From JARRLC01 sp050290865 (GTDB lineage Bacteria > Pseudomonadota > Alphaproteobacteria > Rhizobiales > Rhodomicrobiaceae), in NCBI GenBank assembly GCA_050290865.1, contig JBNKIW010000007.1, positions 1 through 64,000 of the forward strand: DNA of 64,000 bases. Reading direction: 5' to 3'. Below the pieces are notes generated by a model. The model did not search any database, was not told the DNA's origin, and was given only the letters and a program-made list of their open reading frames with translations. The stretch's first letter is position 1, and each line of letters starts with the position of its first letter. Shown here piece after piece: positions 9,801 through 18,366 of the stretch. The position numbers and the translations under genes were made by a program.

Positions 9801-10058
9801 CCCATAGTTCTCACTGCCATCACCGCCGCCCTGGCACTGGTGCCGCTTTCGATGTCCCCGTTCTGGGGACCGATGGCGCTGGCGATGATGGGCGGGCTCC
9901 TTGCGGGGACCGTTCTCACCTTGACCTTCCTGCCGGCTCTTTACGCCCTCGCCTTCGGCGCTGGCACGCCGGCAGCGCAAGGTCTGGCGCCGGGGCAGGG
10001 TGTACGCCCCGAACCTCAGCCTGCTCCGGCGCTCACCTTAAGCCAGGCGGGAGAGTAA
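6897..10058 (+). CDS. RND-family inner-membrane multidrug efflux permease
   Basis: The 1053-residue length is typical of AcrB-like pumps. A membrane segment near the N-terminus is followed by porter domains (PGASVEEMQSQVVDKIEAKAQ), then the central membrane bundle with LGLLVDDAMIAIEMMERKL, the TM4 region that carries the proton-relay Asp pair. The second half repeats the design and ends with the TM10-12 bundle (GGMIMRNSVILVDQID, PIVLTAITAALALVPLS). It follows the adaptor by 35 bases and is closed by a terminator at 10096-10133. Substrates cannot be predicted. A related permease lies at 61282-64000. Confidence 0.95.
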   Translation: MTKLVKLPDHHGRFNLSRWAILHASLTRFLVVLILAAGALSLASMGQKEDPDFTFRVMIMQVFWPGASVEEMQSQVVDKIEAKAQETPGLDFVRSYTRAGSAVIFVNIKGAARGREVTDAFYQVRKKIGDIRHKLPAGVVGPYFNDEFGDTYITLHALTGQGFTYPELKAHAKRIRDVLLRVPGIAKVDLLGTQDEKIYIEIPSRVLAERRLSPLDIQTALAEQNTLEGAGRVEGNERSVRLDVNGFLTSVDEIRELRLRVGGQTIRLGDIAVVTRGLQDPPAAKIRYSGREAVIIGAVMATGAKVTDVGEALNAALDTVKRDLPLGLEIGQIADQPEVVSHYVGEFLQSLGEALLIVLGVTFLSLGWRAGLVVALTIPLVLGGTFTVMSIIGIDLQRISLGALIIALGLLVDDAMIAIEMMERKLREGFDKLNAASFAYHSTAFPMLTGTLITVAGFIPVGFAASTAGEYVNSLFWVVGIAMVISWIAAVYFTPWIGYAILKPHMPDPEAEHEAFRGPFYRRLEGIVEWCVRRRRLVVAATLAAFVVGIGGFAFIPQQFFPASNRPEILVDLWLPEGTSFRETERQALKVEKTMRADKDVTKVTTFIGEGAPRFYLPLDQQLRNPNFAQLLVMPTSLEKREVVIGRVRKLLAADYPDIRFKVDRLFNGPPVGWAVQLRVTGPERDEVRRIAGEMEKVVRANPVVHTVHTDWLEPVPSLRLDIDQDRARAIGVSSLTLRRTLQAVLSGVPLAEFRDGEETIAVVLREPAVTRGALTAVEAAYVKTATGASVPLTQVAKVHLVMEPGIEWRRNRQPSITVRGAVPDHVQSPDVTKAIYAQIKPLRDALPAGYRIDMQGAVEESAISQASINAKMPLMLLVIVLLLMVQLHHVGKTLVVLATGPLGLIGASMALLVFQAPFGFVAILGVIALGGMIMRNSVILVDQIDQDMQAGQPMHEAIVGSAVRRFRPIVLTAITAALALVPLSMSPFWGPMALAMMGGLLAGTVLTLTFLPALYALAFGAGTPAAQGLAPGQGVRPEPQPAPALTLSQAGE

Positions 10059-10095
10059 CGGCGGGGATTTCGCCGCTCCCAGGTTTTCCGGTCAC

Positions 10096-10133
10096 TGCCC
10101 TTGCCTCCATCCAGAGAAGGCAAGGGCATTTTT
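10096..10133 (+). terminator. Rho-independent terminator of the efflux operon
   Basis: An 11-base-pair perfect stem (10096-10106 with 10118-10128) with an 11-base loop is followed by TTTTT at 10129-10133. The T-run is only on the plus-strand side, so it terminates the RND operon and not the convergent minus-strand operon ending at 10158. Confidence 0.85.
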
Positions 10134-10157
10134 GCGACTTACCGCGTTCCGTTGGGG

Positions 10158-12962
10158 CTACAGCTCGTGCTTCTCCCGGCTCGCGGCCTCCTGCGCCCGG
10201 AACTGGTTGAAGCGCGGCAGGAACTTGTCCCAGTCGATGATGTGGGCGTCGATTTCCGGGCCGTCGATGCAGGCGTGCTTGCGCACCATCTTGCCGTCGA
10301 TGGTCACCGGCACCATGCAGGCGCCGCACATGCCCGTGGCGTCCACCATGATCGAGTTCAGGCTCGCGATAGTGCGCACGCCATAGGGCTTCGTCAGGTC
10401 GGAGACCGCGCGCATCATCAGCGGCGGGCCGATCGTGACCACCTCGGCGATGGGCCGCTTGGCCTTCAGCATCTCCTCCAGAGGCCCGGTGACGAAGCCG
10501 TGATAGCCGAATGTGCCGTCGTTCGTGGCGTAGACCACATCGAGCTGCTTGCCGAATTCGGCCTGGAGCTGGCCCACGCGCTTGTCCTCCGCAGTCCAGA
10601 ACATCAGGTCGGCGGAGCGGAAGCCCGCGATCAGCGTGACATGATTGCCGAGCCGCAGATGCTCGCGCATGATCGGGTAGACGGGAGGGAGGCCGACGCC
10701 GCCCGCGGTGAACACCACGGTCTTGTCCGCCTCATAGCGGTGCAGTTCGCTCGGACGGCCCAGCGGCCCGGCAATGCCGGTAAAACTGTCGCCCACCTCC
10801 ATGCGGTTGATGAGGATGCTGGAGGTGCCCAACGCCTGGACGACGAGGTCGATAGTCCCTGCCTGCGTGTCCCAGTCGGCCAGCGTGAGGGGGATAAGCT
10901 CGCCCTTCTCCCAGGCCAGGACGCGGACGAACTGCCCGGCTTGCGCCGCACGCGCGATCACGGGCGAGCTGACCACGAATTCGACGATGCCCGGCGACAG
11001 TTCGATCTTCTCCACGATCGTTTGCGGCGTCTCGCCGAGGTCGGTGTAACGCGCGGCTTTGGCCACGCGCTCCCTGGTCTCGGCGGGTGAGAACGGGTTG
11101 TCGCCCACGATCTGACGCGCCGCCGCCTGTCCGTCGCCCGCCGCGCGGATGGCGGTGGAGCCGCCGCGTGCCGCGTCGCCGCCGGAGAAGACGTCCTCGA
11201 TGGAGGTTTCCTGCGATCCCTGCTTCAGCGAGATCGTGCCCCATTTGGTCGTCTCAAGCGTGGGCTCGGCGTCCTTGACGATCGGGTTGGCGTTGTTGCC
11301 GAGCGCCATGATCGCCAGATCAACGGGCATCATCTCGGTCTTTCCCGACGGTTTGGGGCTGCGCCGCCCCGATGCGTCCGGCTCGCCGAGTTGCATGATG
11401 TTGAGATTGGTGGCCTTGAGGAAGTGCGTCTTGTCATCGCCGATGAATTCGCTCGGCGCGCACAGCTCCTTGAGCACGATTCCTTCTTCCAGCGCGTGAT
11501 GCAGTTCCTCGACGCGGGCGGGCATTTCGGCCTGCGTCCGGCGGTAGACGATCGTGACATGACCGCCCAGGCGCCGGGCCGTGCGCGCTGCGTCCATGGC
11601 GGTGTTACCGCCACCGATGACCATCACCTGCTTGCCCTTCACTTCCGGAAGCGGCGTCTCATAGTCGGGGTCGTGCCCCTGCATGAGGTTGACGCGGGTG
11701 AGGAACTCGTTCGCCGACATCACGCCCAGGAGATGCTCGCCGGGCACGTTCATGAAACGCGGCAGCCCCGCGCCCGTGCCGACGAAGACGCGCCAGAAGC
11801 CCTGCTCCTTCAACTGCTCAATGGTTGCCGTCTTGCCGACGATGAAGTTGCGCACGAACCGGCCGCCGAGCGCCGTGATCTTGTTCACCACGTCGTCGAT
11901 CAGCATGTTCGGCAGGCGGAACTCGGGAATGCCGTAGCGCAGCACGCCGCCAAGGTCGTGGAACGCTTCGAACACCGTCACCGGATAGCCGTCCGCGCCC
12001 AGCAGATAGGCGTTGATGAGACCGGCCGGGCCGGAGCCGACGACCGCGATGGGCGGCTTGTCCGCCGCCACCCACGGATTGGTGAACGCGAGTTGTACCC
12101 CGCCGCCGTTCTCGGCATCGTCGATCTTCTTGCGCTCGGGCAGATACCACTCAAGCTGGCCGATCTCGATGGGCCGGTTGTTGAGGGTGCACACGCCCTG
12201 GCACTGCAGTTCCTGCGGACAGACGCGGCCGGTCACATTCGGGAGCGGGTTGCAGCCCTCGATCAGTTCCAGCGCCTCGCGGTAACGGCCCGTGCCCAGG
12301 AGTTCCAGCATCTCGGGGATGTGGATCTTGACCGGACAGCCGCCCTTGGGCTCGGACTTGCCTTCGATGGGAATGCCGATTTCGCATGGCCGGTCGTCGC
12401 ACTGCTTGTCGCGCAGCACTTCGAGCCACACCAGCAGGTCCGCCTCGCGCACCGAATAGCCGAGGTTCGTGTAACCGAGATACCCCTGGTTCACGAGCCC
12501 GAAGTCCGAGGAACGCTCCTCGGGAGTGCGCATATAGGGCGGGATGTTGCTGTCGCCTGGCCAGCCCTCGGACAGCCCTTGGAACATCGGGTAGCGGTCC
12601 GAAAGATGCTGGTCGATGGCGCGGATGAACTTCCGCTTGAATTTGAGCGGAAGCTCCCAGACGAAGCGCTGCAGCAGGGTGCCCATGTCGCCCCCCGCCG
12701 CGAGCAGCCCCCAAAACGTCCTGGTGAACGCCGCGCCCAGTTCCTCCTGCTGGAATTCCCAGGCGATGGCGTCCATGCCCTCGGCGATGAACATCTCGCG
12801 GAAGGACGACGGATCGGCGAGGAGGCGCCGTTTCAGGAGGTCGAGCTGCTTGTAGAAGACGGCGACCTCGTCGCTCTGCTTCAAAGCCGCGATTTGCTCC
12901 TGCGTGGCTTCGACCGCGCTCTGCATTTCGGCGTATTTCTGCAATTGTTCTCTGGCGGTCAT
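10158..12962 (-). CDS. NfnB/GltD-like and NfnA-like fused NAD(P)H:ferredoxin-type oxidoreductase
   Basis: The 934-residue protein has three parts. Residues 1-190 are a helical N-terminal region I do not recognise. Residues 195-640 are GltD/NfnB-like: cysteines C209, C237, C248, C254 and C258, FAD motif GSGPAG (309-314), NADPH motif GGGNTAMDAARTARR (450-464) and GGDAARG (594-600). Residues 645-934 are NfnA/PyrK-like: a ferredoxin-reductase fold ending in D874-x4-C879-x2-C882-x15-C898, matching the Asp plus three Cys [2Fe-2S] site of NfnA. NfnAB couples NADH, NADPH and ferredoxin by electron bifurcation. The start ATG overlaps the PFOR stop (ATGA at 12959-12962), so the two are translationally coupled and probably exchange electrons. 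Confidence 0.85.
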   Translation of the reverse strand: MTAREQLQKYAEMQSAVEATQEQIAALKQSDEVAVFYKQLDLLKRRLLADPSSFREMFIAEGMDAIAWEFQQEELGAAFTRTFWGLLAAGGDMGTLLQRFVWELPLKFKRKFIRAIDQHLSDRYPMFQGLSEGWPGDSNIPPYMRTPEERSSDFGLVNQGYLGYTNLGYSVREADLLVWLEVLRDKQCDDRPCEIGIPIEGKSEPKGGCPVKIHIPEMLELLGTGRYREALELIEGCNPLPNVTGRVCPQELQCQGVCTLNNRPIEIGQLEWYLPERKKIDDAENGGGVQLAFTNPWVAADKPPIAVVGSGPAGLINAYLLGADGYPVTVFEAFHDLGGVLRYGIPEFRLPNMLIDDVVNKITALGGRFVRNFIVGKTATIEQLKEQGFWRVFVGTGAGLPRFMNVPGEHLLGVMSANEFLTRVNLMQGHDPDYETPLPEVKGKQVMVIGGGNTAMDAARTARRLGGHVTIVYRRTQAEMPARVEELHHALEEGIVLKELCAPSEFIGDDKTHFLKATNLNIMQLGEPDASGRRSPKPSGKTEMMPVDLAIMALGNNANPIVKDAEPTLETTKWGTISLKQGSQETSIEDVFSGGDAARGGSTAIRAAGDGQAAARQIVGDNPFSPAETRERVAKAARYTDLGETPQTIVEKIELSPGIVEFVVSSPVIARAAQAGQFVRVLAWEKGELIPLTLADWDTQAGTIDLVVQALGTSSILINRMEVGDSFTGIAGPLGRPSELHRYEADKTVVFTAGGVGLPPVYPIMREHLRLGNHVTLIAGFRSADLMFWTAEDKRVGQLQAEFGKQLDVVYATNDGTFGYHGFVTGPLEEMLKAKRPIAEVVTIGPPLMMRAVSDLTKPYGVRTIASLNSIMVDATGMCGACMVPVTIDGKMVRKHACIDGPEIDAHIIDWDKFLPRFNQFRAQEAASREKHEL

Positions 12963-15900
12963 TGAATGATCTCCGCGTCGCAATTGGCGATGACACGCTT
13001 GATCCGTCCCTCCAGTTCGGGCGTGACCTGGATGTGCTCGAGCGCGCCGGGCTTCAGATGGCCAACTTCCTTCGCGGCGCCATCCACCATGATCGTGGTC
13101 TTCTCGAACAATTCGCCCAGATCCTGGTAGCAGGTCTTGCAGTTGGTGCACTTCGGCAGGGCATCCTCCGGCAGCCGGATCACCGCTTCGCCGCCGCTGG
13201 CCGAGGCCTGCGCCGGCTCGGGGGCCGTGGCCGCCGGAGCCAGTCCGCCGAGGGACAGACCGCCGGGCAATCCGCGTCCCGCTGGTGCGCCGGACGATGC
13301 CGCCAGTTCGGACATGCCCTTGGCGATGGAGTCGAGCGAGGCTTCGCGCTCGGCCGCCAGTTCCTGATAGCGGCGCTGCAGGCTGTCCAGCTCGGCGCGA
13401 TGTGCGGCGTCCATGGCCGTCACATGCTGACCGGCCAGAACCTGCAGCGTGTGCCAGTATTTCAACCGCTCCTCGACCAGATGCACGATCGCGGGAGAAA
13501 CCGCGATCTTCACCAGTTTCCCTGCGTTGTCCGTGATCCAGATGAAGGGCGTCTTGCCTTCACGGGCAGCGGCGCCGAGGGTGACATATTCATGCACCGG
13601 AACGCCCTCCGCAGCGGGGTTCAGCTTCTTGAAGTGCTTCTTGAAGCGCCCCTCGGCATAGGCGAAGTCGGCAGGCGTCAGCGGCAGGTCCATGAGCTGC
13701 GCCGCCCCGTCCGCATCCACATAGGGGAGCGAGCGGGTTGCCCAGTCTTTGTCCGGGTTCGGATTGCCGTCGAGCGACACGCGGTTTCCGCCCTTGGCCG
13801 GGCGCCGCGGATCGTGGACGAACACCGGGCACATGCGGCTTTCGACCGCCAGACGCCCGTGCTTGTTCGCGGCGTCGTCGGCGATGCCGTGCTCGGCCTG
13901 ACAGGGCGTGTAGACATCGAGCACCGCGGGCGCGTCCGCGTAGTTCAGGAACGCGACCACGCTCTTCAGGAAATGGCCCTGAAGCGCGGGCGATGCCTGG
14001 ACGACGTACACATTCGGGTGGAACGCGGCGATCAAACCGAGTTCCTTGCGGTCCTCCTGCTTGCCGCTGTGCGCCGCGCCGACGCGCGACAGGTCCGAAT
14101 CCTGCGCGAGATAGGAGGCCGTGGAGGCCTGCCCGCCGGTGTTCGAATAAGCGCCAGTGTTCAGCACCACGACCTTGACCGGCGTCCGCGTCGCCAGGAG
14201 CCGCGACAATGCGCCGAAGCCGATGTCGTAGGTCGCGCCGTCGCCGCCCATGCTGATGACGGTCGGCAGCATGGCGAGTTCGTCCTGGTTGAACTGCGAC
14301 CAGTTGAAATACCGGAAGAAGCTGTCATGGACCTCCGGGTCGTAGGCATCGTCCGTCTCGAGCCGGGCGATGCGCAGCGCCTTGAAATCCTCCGCCGCTT
14401 CCTGCGCGAGGCCCTCGAAGATGCCCTTGGCGAGCGCGGGCGTATCCTGGAACAGGCTGTTCACCCACGGATCGGTGTAGGGATTGAACGGGAAAGTCGA
14501 GGCATACACGCTCGAACAACCCGTGGCGTTGGCGATGACCGTGCTCGCGGGACCGTTGCCGGTCGGGCCGCTTTCCAGCGCGTAGAGACGCTTTTCCAGC
14601 GCCGAGATCGTGCGGGCGATGCGCTCGGTGCGGCCATCCTCGTCCCGCCCGTTGGCGGCGGCCTTGGCACGCTTGGCGGTGAGGCCGTCGATCAGGCTCT
14701 CGATTTCGCGGATATGCGCCTTGTTGCGCTCGCCATGCATGGCGCGGTTGGCGGCGACGACAAGACGGATGGCCGTGACCTCGCCGCAGCCGCGGCACGC
14801 GCCATGACCGCCGGTGACGGCGTAGTAGTTGGCGCGGTCTAGGATCATGCGTTTGGTGTCGCCGTCCGTCCCCGTTGCCCCCGCGGTGAAGCGGGCGGGT
14901 GTGTTGGGCGTGCGGGTGAGGAACTCGAAGCGCGTTTGCAGGGCGTCGAGCAGCGCAGGGTCCTGGACGCGGTCCTTCAGGGAACCGGGGCCGCAAACAT
15001 CGACGCATTCGAGGCAACCCGAGCATTTCCACGGATCGATGGTCACCGAGAAGAGACCGCCCGTGCCGGGGGCCTCCTTTTCCATGGCATCGAAGAACGG
15101 GCGCGTGCGCGCGACCGGGAAGGCCGCCAGCGCCGCCGTGAGCCTGCGGAAAGTCTCGGCCAGCGAAGCGTCGTTGCCGGCAAGAGGCGCCGCCGCCGCC
15201 GCCGCCATCTCGTGGAACGGCTTGGCGTCCTTCGCCGCGCGGTAGCCCTCACGGACCGCTGTCGCCAGCGCGAAGACATGGCCGCGCAACGTATCCTTCT
15301 GTGCGTCGGTGATGTTGAGCTGCGACACCGCCGTCAGCAGCAGATCGTGGATTTCATGCACGGTGTTGGGGATGGCCGCGTCCGGGCAGACGAGCGCGCA
15401 TTCCACGCAGCCGGTGCACAGATCGGCGTCGAATTCCGGCACGTTGCGGCGGAACAAACCCTTGTCCTTGAAGGCCGCGCTCGCTGCGGGCATGAACAGG
15501 CCGGTGCCGGGGAGAACCGGCGCCTCGGCGATCGTGCCGTCGCGGAAGTGGGAGGCGACAACGTCCTCGTAATACTCCTGATCGAGGAAGCCAGCGCTCG
15601 CCGCGGCAACGCCGCCGCGGGCCATCGAGGCCGACAGTGCGATGCTGCGGCCGGCTTTCGCGCCCGTGTCCACATTGGCCTCGGCGAATGCCGGGTCGTC
15701 ATAGGGCACGGCTTGCGTGGCCTGAAGGCCGTCGCGGATCACCGCCATGTTGCTCTCGACGATCTGGCCGCCCTTGGCGCCGAACTTCTTCGTGATCTGC
15801 TGGCGGATCTTCTCCAGGATCGCGTCTTGCGACGCGCCCGCGGAGGCGCGCTCCACATGTCCGCACACCGCGCCGATGAAGGCGATGCCCATCATGCGCG

Positions 15901-17953
15901 TCTCGAGGTCGGCTGTCGGCGCATGGCGCTTGGCGACCGCAAAGGCGTCGATGACGAAGACCTTCAGCTTGCGCTCGCGGATCGCCTGCCGGGCATGGGC
16001 GGGCAGCTCACGCCAGGCCTCCAGCGGCGGCAGGTTGGATTGCAGGATGAACGTGCCGCCCTCGGCCAGACCCTTGAGCGGGTTGGTGTGGCTGAACACC
16101 TTGTGATCCGGCGAAATGACGATTTCCACGTCCTCCAGCTCGGCGTTGGTGATCTTCACCGGCTCCGGGCTCAGGGTGATGTAGTAATTCGTCGGAGCGC
16201 CGCTCTTCTCCGAGCCGTATTTCGGCGCGGCCTTGGATTTCAGGTCGAGGACGCCCGCCAGGATATCCGTCAGCAGCTTGCCCGTTGCGATGGTCCCGTA
16301 GCCGCCGACCGAATGGAAGCGCACGCGGAAGGCCGTGGGCGGCAGGAGGTGCGGGTTCGCCTCGGTTTCCAGCGCCATCAGCTCGGTTTCGGGGTAGGCC
16401 GCTTTCAGCTTGGTTTGCAGCGCGGCGAGACGCGGCGCGGGCGTCTTGGCGAAGAACTGCGAGCCGAGATAGACGAGCGGAGCGCCCGTCGGGTTGTCCA
16501 TGTTCTTGAACGCCGCTACGAGATGGCGCGGCTGCAGGTCGTGCGCACCGAGACCGAAGATGGCCGTCGTAATGCGCGGCAGCGAATCGATGGCCGGAAC
16601 GCCCGGATGGCGCGCTCCGCCGGCATTCTCCCTGGCATGGTAGAGCGCCTGCTTGACCAGGCTCGCCAGCGCGGTGTTGTCCGAGCGCTCCAGGACCGTA
16701 ACGGCCTTTTTGCCCGCGAGCGCGGCCACGAGTTCAGCTTCCGGGAAGGGGTGCAACAGCTTGATGGAGACGACACCGACCTTTCTGCCCTGGCCGCGCA
16801 GGTAGCTGGCGACCGCTTCGGCATCGTCCGTCACCGAACCAAGGCCGACGACGACGGTCTCGGCATCCTCGCACAGGAAGGTCTTCACCGGCGCGTACTG
16901 GCGGCCGGTCAGCTCGCTATACTCCTTCATCGCTTCACGGACGAAGCGCGGCACCTCGTTGGCGAAATGCGTCCGGTGGTCGGCGGCGCCCGCCTGGAAA
17001 TCGGGCTGGTTCTGCACGCCGCCGGTCATGCCGGGATTATGCGGGTCGACCAGCGCCGGAACACGCTGGCGCGTGCCTTTCTCATAGGCGTTCAGCCACT
17101 GACGCCGCCACTGCGCGTGCAGCACCTCGGGCACCCACTGGAGTGTCTCCGCGATACCCGCGCCTTCATTGTCGCGCTCGACGGCGTCGGAATTGGTATC
17201 GAGATAGGTCGTCAGCGCCGCGAGATGAGTGGGCGCAAAATCGCCCGCGCGCTTCGTCAGATAGGTCCGGAGCTGGTGGACGCGGCCCTTGGCGCCGAAC
17301 AGGATTTCCTGCGCGACCGTCGGACACTTGATGCGTCCGGCGGGATCGCCGAGGAATTCTCTGAGGAGATCATCCTCCGGCACGAAAGCCTCGCTCAGCA
17401 TGTGGCTGGTGGCGAAACCGTCCATGCAATTGGCGACCGGGATCAGCGACTGGCTGGCGATCTTATAGGAGATCGCGGCGAGATCGGCCGCTTCCTGCGG
17501 GTTCGAGCCGAAAAGAACGGTGTAGCCTGACGTCAGAAGGGCGTAGACGTCGTCATGACCGGCCATGACGTTGAGCGAGTGCTTGGAGACCACGCGCGCC
17601 GCGATATGCAGCACGAAGCCGCCGACCTTCTTGCCAACGGTAACGTAATGCGACTCCAGGCCGTAGAGGATGCCCTGGCTCGATGACGCATTGGAAACGT
17701 ACTTGCCGCCGGTGAGCGCCGCGCCCAGCGCTCCGCTTTGCGCTGAATGTTCGCCTTCGGGTTCGAAGAAGAATGGATGTTTGCCCCACACATTGGTGCC
17801 GCCGCTGGCACGGAAGGCTTCGTAAATCTCGGAAATCTCTGTGGACGGTGTAATTGGATAGCCGATGACGCCGCCACAGACTTGGCCCATCACCTGGGCC
17901 ACGGCCCCATTACCGTGGATCACACTCGGCATGCCCGGGTATTTCGTGCTCAT
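12959..17953 (-). CDS. Extra-large pyruvate:ferredoxin (flavodoxin) oxidoreductase
   Basis: PFOR converts pyruvate and CoA to acetyl-CoA, CO2 and two low-potential electrons. At 1664 residues it exceeds the usual 1170-1200. Domain order is classical: pyrimidine-binding part (GYPITPSTEISEIYEAF, 31-47), CoA/gamma part (FHSVGGYGTIATGKLL, 546-561), two ferredoxin clusters (C846/849/852/856 and C977/980/983/987), and the TPP domain (GGDGATYDIGFGALSR, 1236-1251; YSNTGGQAST). Proximal cluster ligands appear to be C1053, C1056, C1146 and C1351. The excess length is in an insert between the ferredoxin clusters, a charged helical insert at about 1070-1135, and a C-terminal extension with an extra ferredoxin-like domain (C1602/1605/1608 plus C1658). 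It is the first gene of a two-gene operon. Confidence 0.92.
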   Translation of the reverse strand: MSTKYPGMPSVIHGNGAVAQVMGQVCGGVIGYPITPSTEISEIYEAFRASGGTNVWGKHPFFFEPEGEHSAQSGALGAALTGGKYVSNASSSQGILYGLESHYVTVGKKVGGFVLHIAARVVSKHSLNVMAGHDDVYALLTSGYTVLFGSNPQEAADLAAISYKIASQSLIPVANCMDGFATSHMLSEAFVPEDDLLREFLGDPAGRIKCPTVAQEILFGAKGRVHQLRTYLTKRAGDFAPTHLAALTTYLDTNSDAVERDNEGAGIAETLQWVPEVLHAQWRRQWLNAYEKGTRQRVPALVDPHNPGMTGGVQNQPDFQAGAADHRTHFANEVPRFVREAMKEYSELTGRQYAPVKTFLCEDAETVVVGLGSVTDDAEAVASYLRGQGRKVGVVSIKLLHPFPEAELVAALAGKKAVTVLERSDNTALASLVKQALYHARENAGGARHPGVPAIDSLPRITTAIFGLGAHDLQPRHLVAAFKNMDNPTGAPLVYLGSQFFAKTPAPRLAALQTKLKAAYPETELMALETEANPHLLPPTAFRVRFHSVGGYGTIATGKLLTDILAGVLDLKSKAAPKYGSEKSGAPTNYYITLSPEPVKITNAELEDVEIVISPDHKVFSHTNPLKGLAEGGTFILQSNLPPLEAWRELPAHARQAIRERKLKVFVIDAFAVAKRHAPTADLETRMMGIAFIGAVCGHVERASAGASQDAILEKIRQQITKKFGAKGGQIVESNMAVIRDGLQATQAVPYDDPAFAEANVDTGAKAGRSIALSASMARGGVAAASAGFLDQEYYEDVVASHFRDGTIAEAPVLPGTGLFMPAASAAFKDKGLFRRNVPEFDADLCTGCVECALVCPDAAIPNTVHEIHDLLLTAVSQLNITDAQKDTLRGHVFALATAVREGYRAAKDAKPFHEMAAAAAAPLAGNDASLAETFRRLTAALAAFPVARTRPFFDAMEKEAPGTGGLFSVTIDPWKCSGCLECVDVCGPGSLKDRVQDPALLDALQTRFEFLTRTPNTPARFTAGATGTDGDTKRMILDRANYYAVTGGHGACRGCGEVTAIRLVVAANRAMHGERNKAHIREIESLIDGLTAKRAKAAANGRDEDGRTERIARTISALEKRLYALESGPTGNGPASTVIANATGCSSVYASTFPFNPYTDPWVNSLFQDTPALAKGIFEGLAQEAAEDFKALRIARLETDDAYDPEVHDSFFRYFNWSQFNQDELAMLPTVISMGGDGATYDIGFGALSRLLATRTPVKVVVLNTGAYSNTGGQASTASYLAQDSDLSRVGAAHSGKQEDRKELGLIAAFHPNVYVVQASPALQGHFLKSVVAFLNYADAPAVLDVYTPCQAEHGIADDAANKHGRLAVESRMCPVFVHDPRRPAKGGNRVSLDGNPNPDKDWATRSLPYVDADGAAQLMDLPLTPADFAYAEGRFKKHFKKLNPAAEGVPVHEYVTLGAAAREGKTPFIWITDNAGKLVKIAVSPAIVHLVEERLKYWHTLQVLAGQHVTAMDAAHRAELDSLQRRYQELAAEREASLDSIAKGMSELAASSGAPAGRGLPGGLSLGGLAPAATAPEPAQASASGGEAVIRLPEDALPKCTNCKTCYQDLGELFEKTTIMVDGAAKEVGHLKPGALEHIQVTPELEGRIKRVIANCDAEIIQ

Positions 17954-18366
17954 ATACTCAATCCGTGTGGGGGTTGATTTCGCGCAAACGGGTCCGCGTC
18001 GCGAACCCTTGCTCTCGACAGAGTAGCAGTGCGAAGATTTTTGTCACACTGGAAATATGGCGAACACAGCATACCGAAGACCAGTTTTTTCTCGATAAAC
18101 ACGGCGGATGAGGCAACATGCCGCTGTCCGGCAGAGCCTGGAGCATACGCCGCTTTGGTGAACAGCAGTGTAGCGCCGCCGCCGTTTGCCACCCCTCGCG
18201 GCCGGTGAGCGAGCAAGCGCGGGTGCTTCCGGTGTGATCCTTAAGTCGCTGAAATACTTACCTTATGGCTGGCGTATTCAGGCAGGGTGGGGGTAAAACT
18301 GGAGGCCGGCGGGTGGCGTTCGAGCGCGCCGGCCTGCAGCCGGGACATGGCGAGGAGACGAGGTGA
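17954..18366. other. Divergent intergenic region, PFOR and EamA exporter
   Basis: These 413 bases separate the minus-strand PFOR gene and the plus-strand exporter. No coding frame is convincing. An AT-richer part around 18030-18090 may hold the PFOR promoter, but I cannot assign -35/-10 boxes with confidence. A degenerate FNR-like sequence at 17974-17987 is discussed among rejected observations. GAGGAGACGAGG just before 18367 supplies the exporter's ribosome site. Confidence 0.4.

Noticed and set aside
14936..17530. 864-codon plus-strand frame opposite PFOR
   Set aside because: Antisense mirror frame of a strongly conserved gene.
17974..17987. FNR/FixK-like sequence TTGAT-N4-CGCAA upstream of PFOR
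   Set aside because: The second half has two mismatches, and the site is only about 21 bases from the start codon, too close for standard activation at -41.5.
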